From positions 31,534 through 95,533 of the forward strand of contig NZ_JACJSP010000017.1 in NCBI RefSeq assembly GCF_014698235.1: a DNA stretch of 64,000 nucleotides, given 5' to 3'. Below, piece after piece: positions 7,816-16,557 of the stretch. The notes under the pieces were generated by a model. It had not been told where the DNA came from. It ran no database searches and was given only the letters and a program-made list of their open reading frames with translations. The DNA is from Limnothrix sp. FACHB-406 (GTDB taxonomy: Bacteria > Cyanobacteriota > Cyanobacteriia > CACIAM-69d). Position 1 is the first letter of the stretch; every line of letters begins with the position of its first letter. Both the position numbers and the translations under genes were made by a program.

Positions 7816-9891
7816 ATGGTCATCGGGCGGAGGGGGCGTTGGTGGCAACGGTGGGTGATGGTGACAGGCTGTGCCATGGCGGTAACCCTTTGGGGGGATG
7901 GGTTTTCCACAGGGTTGTCCCTGGGCGTTGTGGCCGGAAACCGCCCCCCTTCCCCATCGGTTGCCCTTGCCCTTACGTCACCCCCCTTGCCCATCGGTCA
8001 ATTTGAAGCGGCCCCTTGCCCATCGCTGCTGCGCACCGAGGCCTTGGCTCGGTTGGGCGATCGGTTGCGCTGTGGCTTTGTGACCGTGCCGGAGCGCCAT
8101 GCCAACCCCACGGGGCCCACGATTCGCCTGGCCGTGGCCCAAATTCGCAGCGATCGCCCCCAGGCCCAACCGGATCCGCTGGTGATGGCCCAAGGAGGGC
8201 CCGGTGGTTCCACCCTGATGCTGCTGGAACCTTGGTGGGAAGCCATCGCCGCCACGCCGGGCCTGAGCGATCGGGACTTGGTGCTGATTGAGCAACGGGG
8301 CACGCAATTTTCCCAGCCCTATTTGTTTTGCCAAGAAATCTACGAGGTCGATCGACAGATTGCGCCCCAACTGCCCCAGCTCAGCGAGGAAACCATCAAC
8401 CAAAAAACCCTGGCGGCCTATGGGGCCTGTCGCGATCGACTCTTGGGCCAAGGGATAGACCTGGGAGCCTATAACAGTTGGGAAAATGCTGACGATATCC
8501 CGCTGGTGATGTCTGCCCTGGGCTATGGCCGCTTCAATTTCTATGGGGTGTCCTACGGGACAATGTTGGGTCAACACCTGATGAAGCGCCATCCCGATCG
8601 ACTGCGGAGCGTGATCCTAGATGCGGTGGTTCCCCTAAACACCAACTACATCACCGAATCCTTGCGCAGTCACGATCGGGCCCTGCGGCAACTGTTTGAA
8701 CAATGCCGACGATCGCCCGTTTGCCAGCGGGAATATCCCCGTCTGCAAGAAACCTTCCAAGCCGTGGTGGCCCAACTGGAGCGCCAGCCCATTACCACTG
8801 AAGGCTTTGACGCGATCGCCTATGTGGATGCGCAATTGCAAGCGGGGCGATCGGGCCGAGTCCTGGCCGCCAATGGTGAGCAATTTTGGCGCACCGTGGC
8901 GATCGACGGCGATGGGCTGGTTAACCTGGTCATTTCAGCGCTCTACGACAGCAGCTTAATTCCGCAACTCCCGGAATGGCTGCGCGAAATGCGATCGGGC
9001 GACTGGTCTTCCCTCACGGAGCTAGCGTCCGATTGGTTCAGCCCCCTAGCCGACGGAATGCAACAATCGGTGCTTTGTGCCGAAGAGGCCGGATTCACCA
9101 CCCCCGGAACCACCGACTTGGGCAGCATTCTGCCGGAATTGCGCTCCCTCAGCACCGATCCACAAGAATTTCTAGACAGTTGCCGTCTCTGGCCAGTCCC
9201 CACCTTGGGCCCCGAAGCCAACCGCCCCGTGCGCACCAACATTCCAACCCTGTTGCTGTCGGGCAACTTAGATCCGGTCACGCCGCCACCCTTTGGCAAT
9301 CAGGTGGCAGCCAGCCTGTCCCACGCCTATCACTACACCTTTCCCGGGTTGGGCCATGGGGCCTTTGCCAGCAGTGATTGCGCCAACCGCCTGGTTCGCG
9401 ATTTTTTGCGCGATCCAAACCAATCTCCCGATGGGCGTTGTGCGGCTCAGGTGCAATTTATGCCCCAAGTGCCGATGATTCCTGCCCTGCACGCGATCGC
9501 GGTGTGGGGGACGCGAGTTCGATCGCTCGTCCCCTTGGGCTGGCAGCGAGATTCGATCTTGACCAACCTGTGGCGATCGCCCGAAACAGAACCGAATGAA
9601 GGCCGCATCAGCTTCATGTGGGTGGTGGGCGAAACCGGCCCCCAAGCCTTGCGACGGTTGGGGCTGACCGTGCCCTTGACCGCTCAAGGATCCCGGCAGG
9701 TGGGCGGGCGCACTTGGCAGCTTTACACTAGCCCCCAAAGCCCGGTGCAGGTGGCCGCCACCACCGACGGCCAGGATACGTATCTCATTGCAGTGGAAAG
9801 CTTGCGCCAGCGATCGCGCCAAGCCATTTTGCAAGGGGCGATCGCCGGGTTTCAACTGGCCCCCGCCATTGCATTGCCGTCCAAGCCATAA
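7816..9891 (+). CDS. Secreted alpha/beta hydrolase, peptidase S33/TAP-like
   Basis: This protein of about 691 residues is an exported serine hydrolase related to tripeptidyl aminopeptidases. The N-terminus has RRGRWWQRW followed by a hydrophobic segment, a likely signal peptide. The oxyanion motif AQGGPGGS is near residue 119 and the nucleophile elbow YGVSYG near 236. A C-terminal TAP-like domain holds LSGNLDPVTPP (acid) and GLGHGAF (His). About 150 further residues follow the catalytic His and were not assigned to a domain. GTG at 7813 directly precedes ATG at 7816; either may be used. A hairpin at 9933-9958 separates it from convergent btpA. The substrate is not predictable; peptides or esters are likely. 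Confidence 0.85.
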   Translation: MVIGRRGRWWQRWVMVTGCAMAVTLWGDGFSTGLSLGVVAGNRPPSPSVALALTSPPLPIGQFEAAPCPSLLRTEALARLGDRLRCGFVTVPERHANPTGPTIRLAVAQIRSDRPQAQPDPLVMAQGGPGGSTLMLLEPWWEAIAATPGLSDRDLVLIEQRGTQFSQPYLFCQEIYEVDRQIAPQLPQLSEETINQKTLAAYGACRDRLLGQGIDLGAYNSWENADDIPLVMSALGYGRFNFYGVSYGTMLGQHLMKRHPDRLRSVILDAVVPLNTNYITESLRSHDRALRQLFEQCRRSPVCQREYPRLQETFQAVVAQLERQPITTEGFDAIAYVDAQLQAGRSGRVLAANGEQFWRTVAIDGDGLVNLVISALYDSSLIPQLPEWLREMRSGDWSSLTELASDWFSPLADGMQQSVLCAEEAGFTTPGTTDLGSILPELRSLSTDPQEFLDSCRLWPVPTLGPEANRPVRTNIPTLLLSGNLDPVTPPPFGNQVAASLSHAYHYTFPGLGHGAFASSDCANRLVRDFLRDPNQSPDGRCAAQVQFMPQVPMIPALHAIAVWGTRVRSLVPLGWQRDSILTNLWRSPETEPNEGRISFMWVVGETGPQALRRLGLTVPLTAQGSRQVGGRTWQLYTSPQSPVQVAATTDGQDTYLIAVESLRQRSRQAILQGAIAGFQLAPAIALPSKP

Positions 9892-9932
9892 CCCTGGACT
9901 GATTAGTGCCGATTAATTAGGCTTGAGCCTCT

Positions 9933-9958
9933 GAGTTAGTACCCATGGGTGCTAACTC
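9933..9958. terminator. Hairpin between convergent hydrolase and btpA
   Basis: GAGTTAG pairs with CTAACTC around an ACCCATGGGT palindrome, giving about 11 bp with one wobble pair. There is no T-run. It lies between convergent genes and may act in both directions. Confidence 0.5.
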
Positions 9959-9972
9959 ATGGGTGCAACTCA

Positions 9973-10815
9973 TCAGCTCATGGGTGTAGGCGTAGGAACA
10001 ACGATCGCCGGAGCCGGCCGGCCCCGCCGTGCCACCTCCACAAACTGGCTAACCCGGTTCGGGTCGATCGGCAAATCCCGCCGGCCTCGCCGCTTCAGGG
10101 AGCTGGCCACAATTACCCCATCCGCCACTTCCAGCAGTTGCGCCACATTGTCATAATTAGCCCCGCTGCCCACAAAGATCGGCGTATCTCCCGCCGCAGC
10201 CTTGGCTAATTCCAAATCTTCAATGTTTGGCGGGCTACCAGTGGCCCAGCCCGACAAAATCGCCCCATCGGCCAAGCCACGTTCGATCGTGTCCTGCACC
10301 GCCACCGTTAAGTTGGGCGACCCGATCGGGCGAGCATGTTTCACCAACACATCCGCCAAAATCTTGACATCATTGCCCAGTTCTCGCCGGTAACGCAGGA
10401 GCTGGTGGGCCTGGCCTTCAATCAATCCCTGATCGGTGGCCATCACCCCCGACAGCACATTGACCCGAATGAAGTGCGCCCCGGTGCAAGAGGCGATCGC
10501 AATGGCCGAATGGGCATCATTGCGCAACACATTCACCCCGATCGGTAAAGTCACCAAATTTTGTAAATGGTGAACCACCAGCGTCATGGCACTCACCACC
10601 GCCGGATCAACCGCATCTTTCGGAAAAGGGGCATCAAAAAAATTTTCCACCAAAATCGCATTCACCCCACCGGCAGCCAGCGCCACTGCTTCCTGTTCAG
10701 CGCGCTCAATAACTGCCTTAAGGCTCAGTCCCCACCGCGCAGAACTCGGCAGCGGCAACAAATGGACGACTCCAATGATTGGCTTAGGATGTTTAAAGAC
10801 TCGATCTAGATCCAC
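9973..10815 (-). CDS. btpA: Photosystem I biogenesis protein BtpA
   Basis: BtpA is a thylakoid-associated protein needed for stable accumulation of photosystem I reaction-centre proteins in cyanobacteria. It has the BtpA/SgcQ TIM-barrel fold. The frame is open to 11232, but homologues begin like VDLDRVFKHPKPIIGVVHLL, so GTG at 10815 is chosen, giving 280 residues, the family size. The extra upstream sequence is a 12-bp tandem array that would code a Pro/Asn/Glu-rich four-residue repeat. Conserved stretches include IIGVVHLLPLP, AILVENFFDAPF, GVNVLRNDAHSA and VGSGANYDNV. No strong ribosome site precedes the GTG. Confidence 0.92.
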   Translation of the reverse strand: MDLDRVFKHPKPIIGVVHLLPLPSSARWGLSLKAVIERAEQEAVALAAGGVNAILVENFFDAPFPKDAVDPAVVSAMTLVVHHLQNLVTLPIGVNVLRNDAHSAIAIASCTGAHFIRVNVLSGVMATDQGLIEGQAHQLLRYRRELGNDVKILADVLVKHARPIGSPNLTVAVQDTIERGLADGAILSGWATGSPPNIEDLELAKAAAGDTPIFVGSGANYDNVAQLLEVADGVIVASSLKRRGRRDLPIDPNRVSQFVEVARRGRPAPAIVVPTPTPMS

Positions 10816-11375
10816 GCAAAGACCTGAAAACTCGGCGAAACACAGCGGCGTTGCTAGCACCCCCCATTCTATCGAGCTTAGGGATCCCAGTCGGGTCAAA
10901 TTTTCGGGCAAATTTTGAGGCAAGTTCTCGGGCGAGTTCCCGGGCAAGTTTTCGGGCAAGTTCTCGGGCGAGTTCCCGGGCGAGTTCCCGGGCAAGTTTT
11001 TGGGCGCAGGGTGCGCCGTCGATCTTCGTTCATTTCTGAGTCGGGTCTGGGGTGGTGTTTGGGGTGGTGTTTGGGTTGCCTCCCTGTCCGCTATTTGCAG
11101 AGTGATTGCGACCCTATCCACCCCTGTAGTTAATGCCCATAAACTCATGTTCAGAAAACCCTGAATTCCAAGACTCCTTGGCCAGAGCAGGGTAAAACCT
11201 GCTTGGAAGGCACAAGTATCTTGAAAACGCAATATTCCACCGTGCGAGATGCGAGAGCTTATCCCACTCTCCCCTGATAGCTACGAACTCATGTCTAGAA
11301 AATATTCATATAAGAAATACATTTTCGAGGCTAAGATGAAGGCCGAAGATTGTTTAGTACAGAGAGATTGGTGAA
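10816..11375. other. Divergent intergenic region between btpA and the STAND gene
   Basis: This 560-bp stretch contains the 12-bp array (10897-11004), a second short repeat around 11040-11080 (TGGGGTGGTGTT twice) and AT-rich sequence at 11290-11345 that may hold the STAND-gene promoter. The minus-strand frame is open throughout but has no family features. Confidence 0.5.
10897..11004. repeat. Minisatellite, 9 units of 12 bp
   Basis: Nine contiguous 12-bp units of type CAAGTTCTCGGG / CGAGTTCCCGGG run from 10897 to 11004. The unit is a multiple of three, so the array keeps the minus-strand frame upstream of btpA open. Unit sequences differ mainly at three positions. Confidence 0.88.
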
Positions 11376-12989
11376 TTGATTCCTCAAGACTTTTTGAGAC
11401 AAATTGCGAAGGAGCATAGTGTCTCGAATACCGAGCTGGATGTGCTGGCCGCAGCCATCAATGGTGAGCCGATGAATGCCATTGCCCAACGCCTAGGAAT
11501 CCGCCCAGAAGCGGCCCGTAAGCGCTTGGGTGAAGTGTATAAAAAGTTTCATATTGCTGGTGCTGGGCCAGGAAAATTGGCCAAGCTTCAGCAGATTTTG
11601 GTGTCTCAGTATCAAACCCGCCAAACACAAGGGCCGATCGTGGCAATTCCGGTCACCCCCGAAGTGGAAGTGGGCGAGTTGCCGCCGCAGTATGACTGGG
11701 GAGAAGCGCCGGATATTTCGGCTTTCTATGGCCGTGCGCAGGAGCTGACTGCCCTGCAAACCTGGATTTCTCAAGATCACTGCCGCGTGGTGGCCTTGCT
11801 GGGGATCGCGGGAATTGGCAAGACGGCGTTGGCGGTGCGCTTGGCTCGATCGCTCGAAGAGCAAGACGAGTTTGAGTTCATCATTTGGCGATCGCTCCGC
11901 CATGGGGTTTCGCCCCGCGAGGTGATTGGTCGGTTGGTGCAAACCTTGTCTCGCAAGCGCCAAACCTATTTGCCCGACAGTGCCCACAACCGCATTACGT
12001 TGTTGATTGACTATCTGCGTCAACACCGCTGCTTGTTGGTGCTGGATGGGGTGGAGTCGGTACTGCGCCAAGGGGATATCTCCGGACAATACCGCGACGG
12101 GTTTGAGGACTATGGTGAATTGCTGCGCCGGGTGGGCGAAGAGTCGCACCAAAGCTGCTTGCTGCTCACCAGTTCCGAAAAGCCCCGTGAGGTGGCTCGC
12201 CTAGAGGGCAATACGTTGCCGGTGCGAGTGTCGCAGTTGGGCGCGTTGGGCCCCGATGAAGCGGGTGAAATTTTCCGCGACAAGGGCTTGCAAGAGGAAA
12301 AACTCTGGAAGGAGTTGATTGATTTGTATCGGGGAAACCCGCTCACCTTGAAGATTGCTTCGACCACGATTCAAGAACTGTTTGGCGGTCGGGTGTCGGA
12401 GTTTTTGAAGCAATCGACCCTGGTGTTTGGGGATATTCGCGATTTGTTGCAACGCCAGTTTGATCGCCTGTCGGATATTGAACGGGCGATTGTTTATTGG
12501 TTGGCGATCGAACAGCAACCTCTGTCTTTGAGCCAACTGCGCGACAAAATTTCGATTCCGTTCTCGCAACCGGAATTAATCGAAGCGTTGGAATCCCTGG
12601 GCCGGCGATCGCTGATTGAGCGTGGCGCGGCCGGTGGGGCCATGTTTGGCTTGCAACCGGTGGTCTTGGAATATGTGACCCAAGAGTTTACCGATCGGGC
12701 TTGCTATGAATTGCAAGACCTGTTGCGGACGCAAAAGATCGATCGCCTGGATCTGTTCCGTACCCATGCCCTCGAAGCCTCTGAGGGTAAAGACACGGGG
12801 CCGATTCTGCCGGCCGTTAAGGATCGGCTGCGGAAGCTGATTCGCAACGATCGCCAGCTTGAAGGTCAGCTCGATCGGGTGTTGGCCGTTTTGCAAGCCA
12901 AGTTCCCCCTCGAAGTGGGCTATGCCACCAGCAATGTCCAAAGCGTTTTGGATTCGTTGCGGTTGGATCTGCCTCCGGTTGAGGCTTAG
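11376..12989 (+). CDS. STAND NTPase with N-terminal HTH-like region and NB-ARC domain
   Basis: The 537-residue protein starts at a TTG codon (an AGAGAG lies upstream); no upstream ATG or GTG is in frame. Residues about 1-75 resemble a LuxR-like helix-turn-helix region (NTELDVLAAAINGEPMNAIA). The NB-ARC domain follows, with P-loop LLGIAGIGKTALA (near residue 143), Walker B CLLVLDGVES, sensor LLLTSSEKP and a GNPLTLKIA motif. Winged-helix-like sequence occupies the rest. In cyanobacterial relatives this architecture continues into WD40 or pentapeptide sensor repeats. Here the protein ends at VLDSLRLDLPPVEA, where those would start. The role is probably signal-dependent oligomerisation; the signal is unknown. 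Confidence 0.85.
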   Translation: MIPQDFLRQIAKEHSVSNTELDVLAAAINGEPMNAIAQRLGIRPEAARKRLGEVYKKFHIAGAGPGKLAKLQQILVSQYQTRQTQGPIVAIPVTPEVEVGELPPQYDWGEAPDISAFYGRAQELTALQTWISQDHCRVVALLGIAGIGKTALAVRLARSLEEQDEFEFIIWRSLRHGVSPREVIGRLVQTLSRKRQTYLPDSAHNRITLLIDYLRQHRCLLVLDGVESVLRQGDISGQYRDGFEDYGELLRRVGEESHQSCLLLTSSEKPREVARLEGNTLPVRVSQLGALGPDEAGEIFRDKGLQEEKLWKELIDLYRGNPLTLKIASTTIQELFGGRVSEFLKQSTLVFGDIRDLLQRQFDRLSDIERAIVYWLAIEQQPLSLSQLRDKISIPFSQPELIEALESLGRRSLIERGAAGGAMFGLQPVVLEYVTQEFTDRACYELQDLLRTQKIDRLDLFRTHALEASEGKDTGPILPAVKDRLRKLIRNDRQLEGQLDRVLAVLQAKFPLEVGYATSNVQSVLDSLRLDLPPVEA

Positions 12990-13020
12990 GGGTCGTCGTC
13001 ATCGGCTGGCGCGAGGCTGA

Positions 13021-13049
13021 AGCGACTGAGTTTTGGTGCGCCAGTCGCT
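13021..13049 (+). terminator. Possible terminator hairpin after the STAND gene
   Basis: AGCGACTG (13021-13028) pairs with CAGTCGCT (13042-13049). An alternative GGCGC/GCGCC pairing overlaps it. No T-run follows, so confidence is limited. Confidence 0.4.
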
Positions 13050-13175
13050 GTAATTAAGGACTTGAAGTCCCTTCAGACCGTTGATTAACCTTCACCTCCC
13101 TTCTCCTCCGTTTGCTTGGAGAGTTGGGGGGTGAATTTTTTGATCGTGATTTGGAATGGGCCCTTTGACCAACGC

Positions 13176-13649
13176 TCAGGAGGCGGCCTCGGTTTGACCG
13201 TAGCCCGCTTGGCCGTAATAGGTGCTGTAATCCATATGTAAGCGAGGATTCAGCAAATCTGAGACCGGGTGATTTTGCCGCAGATGTTCCTCCACAATCC
13301 TGGACACATCCGCTGGCTCGACCCGGGCATACCAAGTTTCATCGGGCACAATTCGCACACTGGGGCCCAAGTGGCACTGGCCATGGCAATCGCTGGCGGT
13401 GACAGTGACCCCCGCTGGCAAGGCGGCGCTCTGGAAAGCGGCCAGCACGGCTCCCGATCGATTGCGGTAGCAGTGAACGTTCTGGCAAATCAGGATCGAT
13501 CGCCCATTTTCCCCTGTACCCAACTCGGCCGCAGGCTGGTTTTGGGACTGGAGTTCAGAATCAGCGGCGTTGTTCATAGCGGTAGCCGGGGTGTGCTTGG
13601 GCGTGTTTGGTGTGGAGTTGGGTGTGGATTGGGGCACAGAGTGTGTCAC
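13176..13649 (-). CDS. Thioredoxin-like [2Fe-2S] ferredoxin
   Basis: The last two-thirds is a thioredoxin-fold 2Fe-2S ferredoxin domain related to the NuoE/HoxE C-terminal domain. Ligands are visible as CQNVHC (C-x4-C) and DCHGQCHLGP (C-x3-C), with the typical RIVPDETWYARV strand after them. The protein is 157 residues from a GTG at 13649. The first 24 residues are Thr/Pro/Ser-rich, and an internal ATG at 13577 (MNNAAD) is an alternative start; neither has a clear ribosome site. It is probably a cytosolic electron carrier; the partner is not evident. It is divergent from ftsX, 114 bp away. Confidence 0.8.
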   Translation of the reverse strand: MTHSVPQSTPNSTPNTPKHTPATAMNNAADSELQSQNQPAAELGTGENGRSILICQNVHCYRNRSGAVLAAFQSAALPAGVTVTASDCHGQCHLGPSVRIVPDETWYARVEPADVSRIVEEHLRQNHPVSDLLNPRLHMDYSTYYGQAGYGQTEAAS

Positions 13650-13763
13650 GAGCGGCTTTCGAGGGTGTGGAATGAATGGGGCCAGGAGTCTGGCCAGGAG
13701 CCGAGACCGCCATTTCTCTGATTATGATGGTTCAGAGGCGAGTCGGAGGCGAAGGCAACCCCC

Positions 13764-14699
13764 ATGGGCGATCGGACGGCCATCCCTTGGCTGTATCTGT
13801 GGCAAGAAACCCGGCAAGGCCTGCGACGGGGCGGCTGGATGAACTGGGCCGCCGTGGGTACGGTGGCGGTGTCCTTGTTTTTGTTTGGCATTAGCTTGCA
13901 GGGCACTTGGTATCTCGATCGGGCCCTGGCCAAACTGGGGAGCCAGCTCGAAATTTGCGTGTATTTGCAACCCGGGGCCCAAACCGCCGCCGTTGCCCGA
14001 TCGATCGCCCAGCTCGAAGGCGTGGTGGCCGTGCAAGTGATTCCGAAAGATCAGGCCTGGCAAGACCTGGTTCGGGATTTGGGCATTTCGGATATTGCCC
14101 GCGCCACCCAACAGTTGGAAGGCAACCCCCTCACCGACGAGCTAAAAGCCCAAGCAGCCCAGGCCGAGCTGACTCCCCAACTGGCGGCCACCATTGCCCA
14201 ATTGCCCGGCGTAGATGCGGCCCGGTATGCGGCGGAAGTGGTGGTGCGGCTGCGGGAACTGGATTGGGGGCTGAAGGTGGTGGCCACGGGTACGATCGTC
14301 CTGTTGGTTTCCGCTGCGATCGCCACGATCATCACCGCCATTCGGTTGGTGGTGGCCGCCCGTCGTCAGGAAATTGAAATTGCTCAACTGGTGGGGGCAA
14401 CCCCTGTGTGGATCTATCTGCCCTTTATTCTCCAAGGGGCCGTTTTTGGATTCCAGGGAGCCTCGATCGCCAGTTTGGCCGTCATGGCCTTGCAACAGGC
14501 CCTCGGTTCCTTGCTGAACAGCCGCTTGGGATTGGTGCAACTGCTGGCCCGAGACTTGCCCCTCACGGGTTCTGACTTGCTATTGTTGCTTTCGATTTTG
14601 GTAGGGTTTGGCTGTTCCGTGGGCCTCTTGGGCAGCTACGTGGCCGTGCGTCGCACCACCAGCGACTTGGCCATCAGGGGCGCGGAGTTTGAGGTTTAG
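13764..14699 (+). CDS. ftsX: Cell division ABC transporter permease FtsX
   Basis: FtsX is the membrane part of the FtsEX complex, which controls peptidoglycan hydrolases at the septum. The 311-residue protein has the expected plan: one transmembrane helix near residues 27-47, an extracytoplasmic domain (about 50-160) and three C-terminal helices near 170-195, 215-245 and 265-295. Characteristic sequences are EICVYLQPGAQ, RRQEIEIAQLVGATPVWIY and the final VAVRRTTSDL. ftsE is not adjacent, as is common in cyanobacteria. The next gene (peroxiredoxin) begins 81 bp downstream on the same strand. Confidence 0.92.
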   Translation: MGDRTAIPWLYLWQETRQGLRRGGWMNWAAVGTVAVSLFLFGISLQGTWYLDRALAKLGSQLEICVYLQPGAQTAAVARSIAQLEGVVAVQVIPKDQAWQDLVRDLGISDIARATQQLEGNPLTDELKAQAAQAELTPQLAATIAQLPGVDAARYAAEVVVRLRELDWGLKVVATGTIVLLVSAAIATIITAIRLVVAARRQEIEIAQLVGATPVWIYLPFILQGAVFGFQGASIASLAVMALQQALGSLLNSRLGLVQLLARDLPLTGSDLLLLLSILVGFGCSVGLLGSYVAVRRTTSDLAIRGAEFEV

Positions 14700-14780
14700 T
14701 CCAAAACTGCGATCGGCCCCAAGCATCAAAACTGTTGATTAACCCCAATCCCGAAACTCAGGTCTAAGGAGGCTTGTTTG

Positions 14781-15383
14781 ATGTTGCTTTCACACCGTTT
14801 GCCCCCCTTGGGGTTTTTGGCTTGGGTGCGCCAATGGCTCGATCGCGCGTTGGTGGGTTGTTTGGCTGGGGCGATCGCCCTGGCGCTGTGGTTTGTTGGC
14901 CCCAATGCCGCCTGGGCCTTGGGTGGCCCTCAGCCGGCCTTGAATGCCCCGGCTCCCGATTTCACCCTGCCCAGCAACAGCGGCGATGGCATGATTTCGC
15001 TGCAAGATTACCGAGGCCAGTGGGTGGTGTTGTATTTCTACCCCAAGGATTTCACCTCTGGCTGCACGATCGAGGCCCAGCGGTTCCAGCGCGACTTGCC
15101 CCAATATCAAGCCCGTAACACCCAAATTTTGGGAGTCAGCGCCGATGATGTGGACAGCCACGCGGAATTCTGTGATGCGGAGGGGTTGCGTTTTCCCCTG
15201 TTGGCAGACACCGACGGGGCCGTCAGCCGGGCCTATGGTTCCTGGATGAATCCCATGTCCATGCGCCATACCTATCTGATCGACCCGGAAGGGATGCTGC
15301 GCGATCGATTCTTGAAGGTGCGGCCGGTGGTTCACAGTGCGGAAGTGCTGGAACGGCTGGATCAGTTGCAGAAAGTCGGCTGA
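14781..15383 (+). CDS. prxQ: Peroxiredoxin, PrxQ/BCP family, membrane-anchored
   Basis: It reduces peroxides with a cysteine. The start is fixed by AAGGAGG at 14766-14772, 8 nt before ATG. The 200-residue protein has an N-terminal hydrophobic helix (about residues 23-48) ending in AWA, suggesting a signal peptide or thylakoid/plasma membrane anchor. The peroxidatic cysteine is Cys95 in KDFTSGCTIEAQRF. The resolving cysteine usual five residues later is Gln100, so this is a PrxQ variant lacking the canonical pair. Another Cys (about 121, AEFCDAEG) might substitute. Downstream motifs SMRHTYLIDPEG and LKVRPVVHSAEVL fit the family. Confidence 0.9.
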   Translation: MLLSHRLPPLGFLAWVRQWLDRALVGCLAGAIALALWFVGPNAAWALGGPQPALNAPAPDFTLPSNSGDGMISLQDYRGQWVVLYFYPKDFTSGCTIEAQRFQRDLPQYQARNTQILGVSADDVDSHAEFCDAEGLRFPLLADTDGAVSRAYGSWMNPMSMRHTYLIDPEGMLRDRFLKVRPVVHSAEVLERLDQLQKVG

Positions 15384-15483
15384 TTGACGGCCGGGGCGAT
15401 CGAAGTAGGGTGGAATTGGCCGAATTCATAGATTGAATTCATCAATTGAATTCATAACCTTGAGCTGAGGAGTTGCGATCGCG

Positions 15484-16434
15484 GTGGCTGTTCCCTCTTG
15501 TTCCCTGTCGATCATGGTGGCGCGTACGGATTTGCCATTCATGATGCACACCATTCCGCACCTGGTTCGGAGTTGCAACTTTCCCTTTGTGGAGCGGGTG
15601 CTATTTGTGGATACGGCTCCCCTGTCTGGCGATAAGGTGCAGCGGCCGGGCCTGGGGACGATCGAGCAATTGCGGGCCGCCTGCCAAGAACTGCTCGATC
15701 GCGGCATTGTCGATCGGCTCGCAGACATGGACTATGGCCAACGGCCCCAGGTTTACCGCAAGCACTTCGGTTGGCCCCTGCCCCACACCCACAACTGGAA
15801 GGGCTACCCCATTTTTGGCAGCCTCTACGCCCTCGAAGCGATCGCGGGTGACTACCTGCTGCACTTCGACAGCGACATGATGCTTTATCAAAAGCCCGGC
15901 CATGATTGGATTTCCGAAGGGGTGGAACTGCTCAAGGCTCGGCCCGATGTGATGTCTGTGCGGCCACTGACGGGGCCGCCGGCCGATGCCATGCATCAGG
16001 TCAAACCCTTCACCCAAGACCCCGATGGGTTTTATCGCTTCAAATTCTTCAGCAGCCGCGCCTTTTTGATCGATCGCCGCCGGTTTGACCAACTCTTGCC
16101 CTGGCCCATTTTGTGGCATCGATCGCCCCGGCCCTGGTTCGATCAGCTCCCCACCGCCCTGCGCACCGCCTTGTATGGAACCACCGGGCGCGGTCGCCTG
16201 GATTCCTGGGAATTAATGGTTTCCAAACGGCTGGAACTGGGCCCCTGGTGGCGGGCGGTGCTGCCGTCCACCGATGCTTGGACGGTGCATCCCAACCTCC
16301 GATCGCCCGAATTTTTAGCCGCCCTGCCGCAAATTCTGGCCAAAATCGAACAGGGTTGGTATCCCCCCGAACAGGCAGGCCAATATGACTTGCAGATTCA
16401 GCCCTGGTTGGCGGCCTTGGCTGCCGAGAATTAG
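15484..16434 (+). CDS. Glycosyltransferase family 2-like protein (GT-A fold)
   Basis: This 316-residue protein has no signal peptide and looks like a cytosolic GT-A glycosyltransferase. The sugar-nucleotide metal motif is seen as YLLHFDSDMMLY (DSD near residue 126). It starts at GTG 15484 with GAGGAG 11 nt upstream; an ATG ten codons inside (MVARTDLP) is an alternative. It precedes a priming sugar transferase and gmd on the same strand, so a role in surface polysaccharide or protein glycosylation is likely. Donor and acceptor cannot be assigned. Confidence 0.7.
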   Translation: MAVPSCSLSIMVARTDLPFMMHTIPHLVRSCNFPFVERVLFVDTAPLSGDKVQRPGLGTIEQLRAACQELLDRGIVDRLADMDYGQRPQVYRKHFGWPLPHTHNWKGYPIFGSLYALEAIAGDYLLHFDSDMMLYQKPGHDWISEGVELLKARPDVMSVRPLTGPPADAMHQVKPFTQDPDGFYRFKFFSSRAFLIDRRRFDQLLPWPILWHRSPRPWFDQLPTALRTALYGTTGRGRLDSWELMVSKRLELGPWWRAVLPSTDAWTVHPNLRSPEFLAALPQILAKIEQGWYPPEQAGQYDLQIQPWLAALAAEN

Positions 16435-16557
16435 CCGCCGGAATTGGCTCGATCGCCCCGGTAGTCAGTTCTTGAAGCGTATTGTCCGGGCCGGACTTTC
16501 GGAACCAAGCCTTATCATTAGGCTCAGGTGTGGTGTGAACAAACTTGAAGGAGTGTC

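Noticed and set aside
10816..11232. N-terminal extension of BtpA
   Set aside because: Codes mostly a 12-bp tandem repeat and non-conserved sequence; the family starts at the GTG at 10815. Kept only as a finding.
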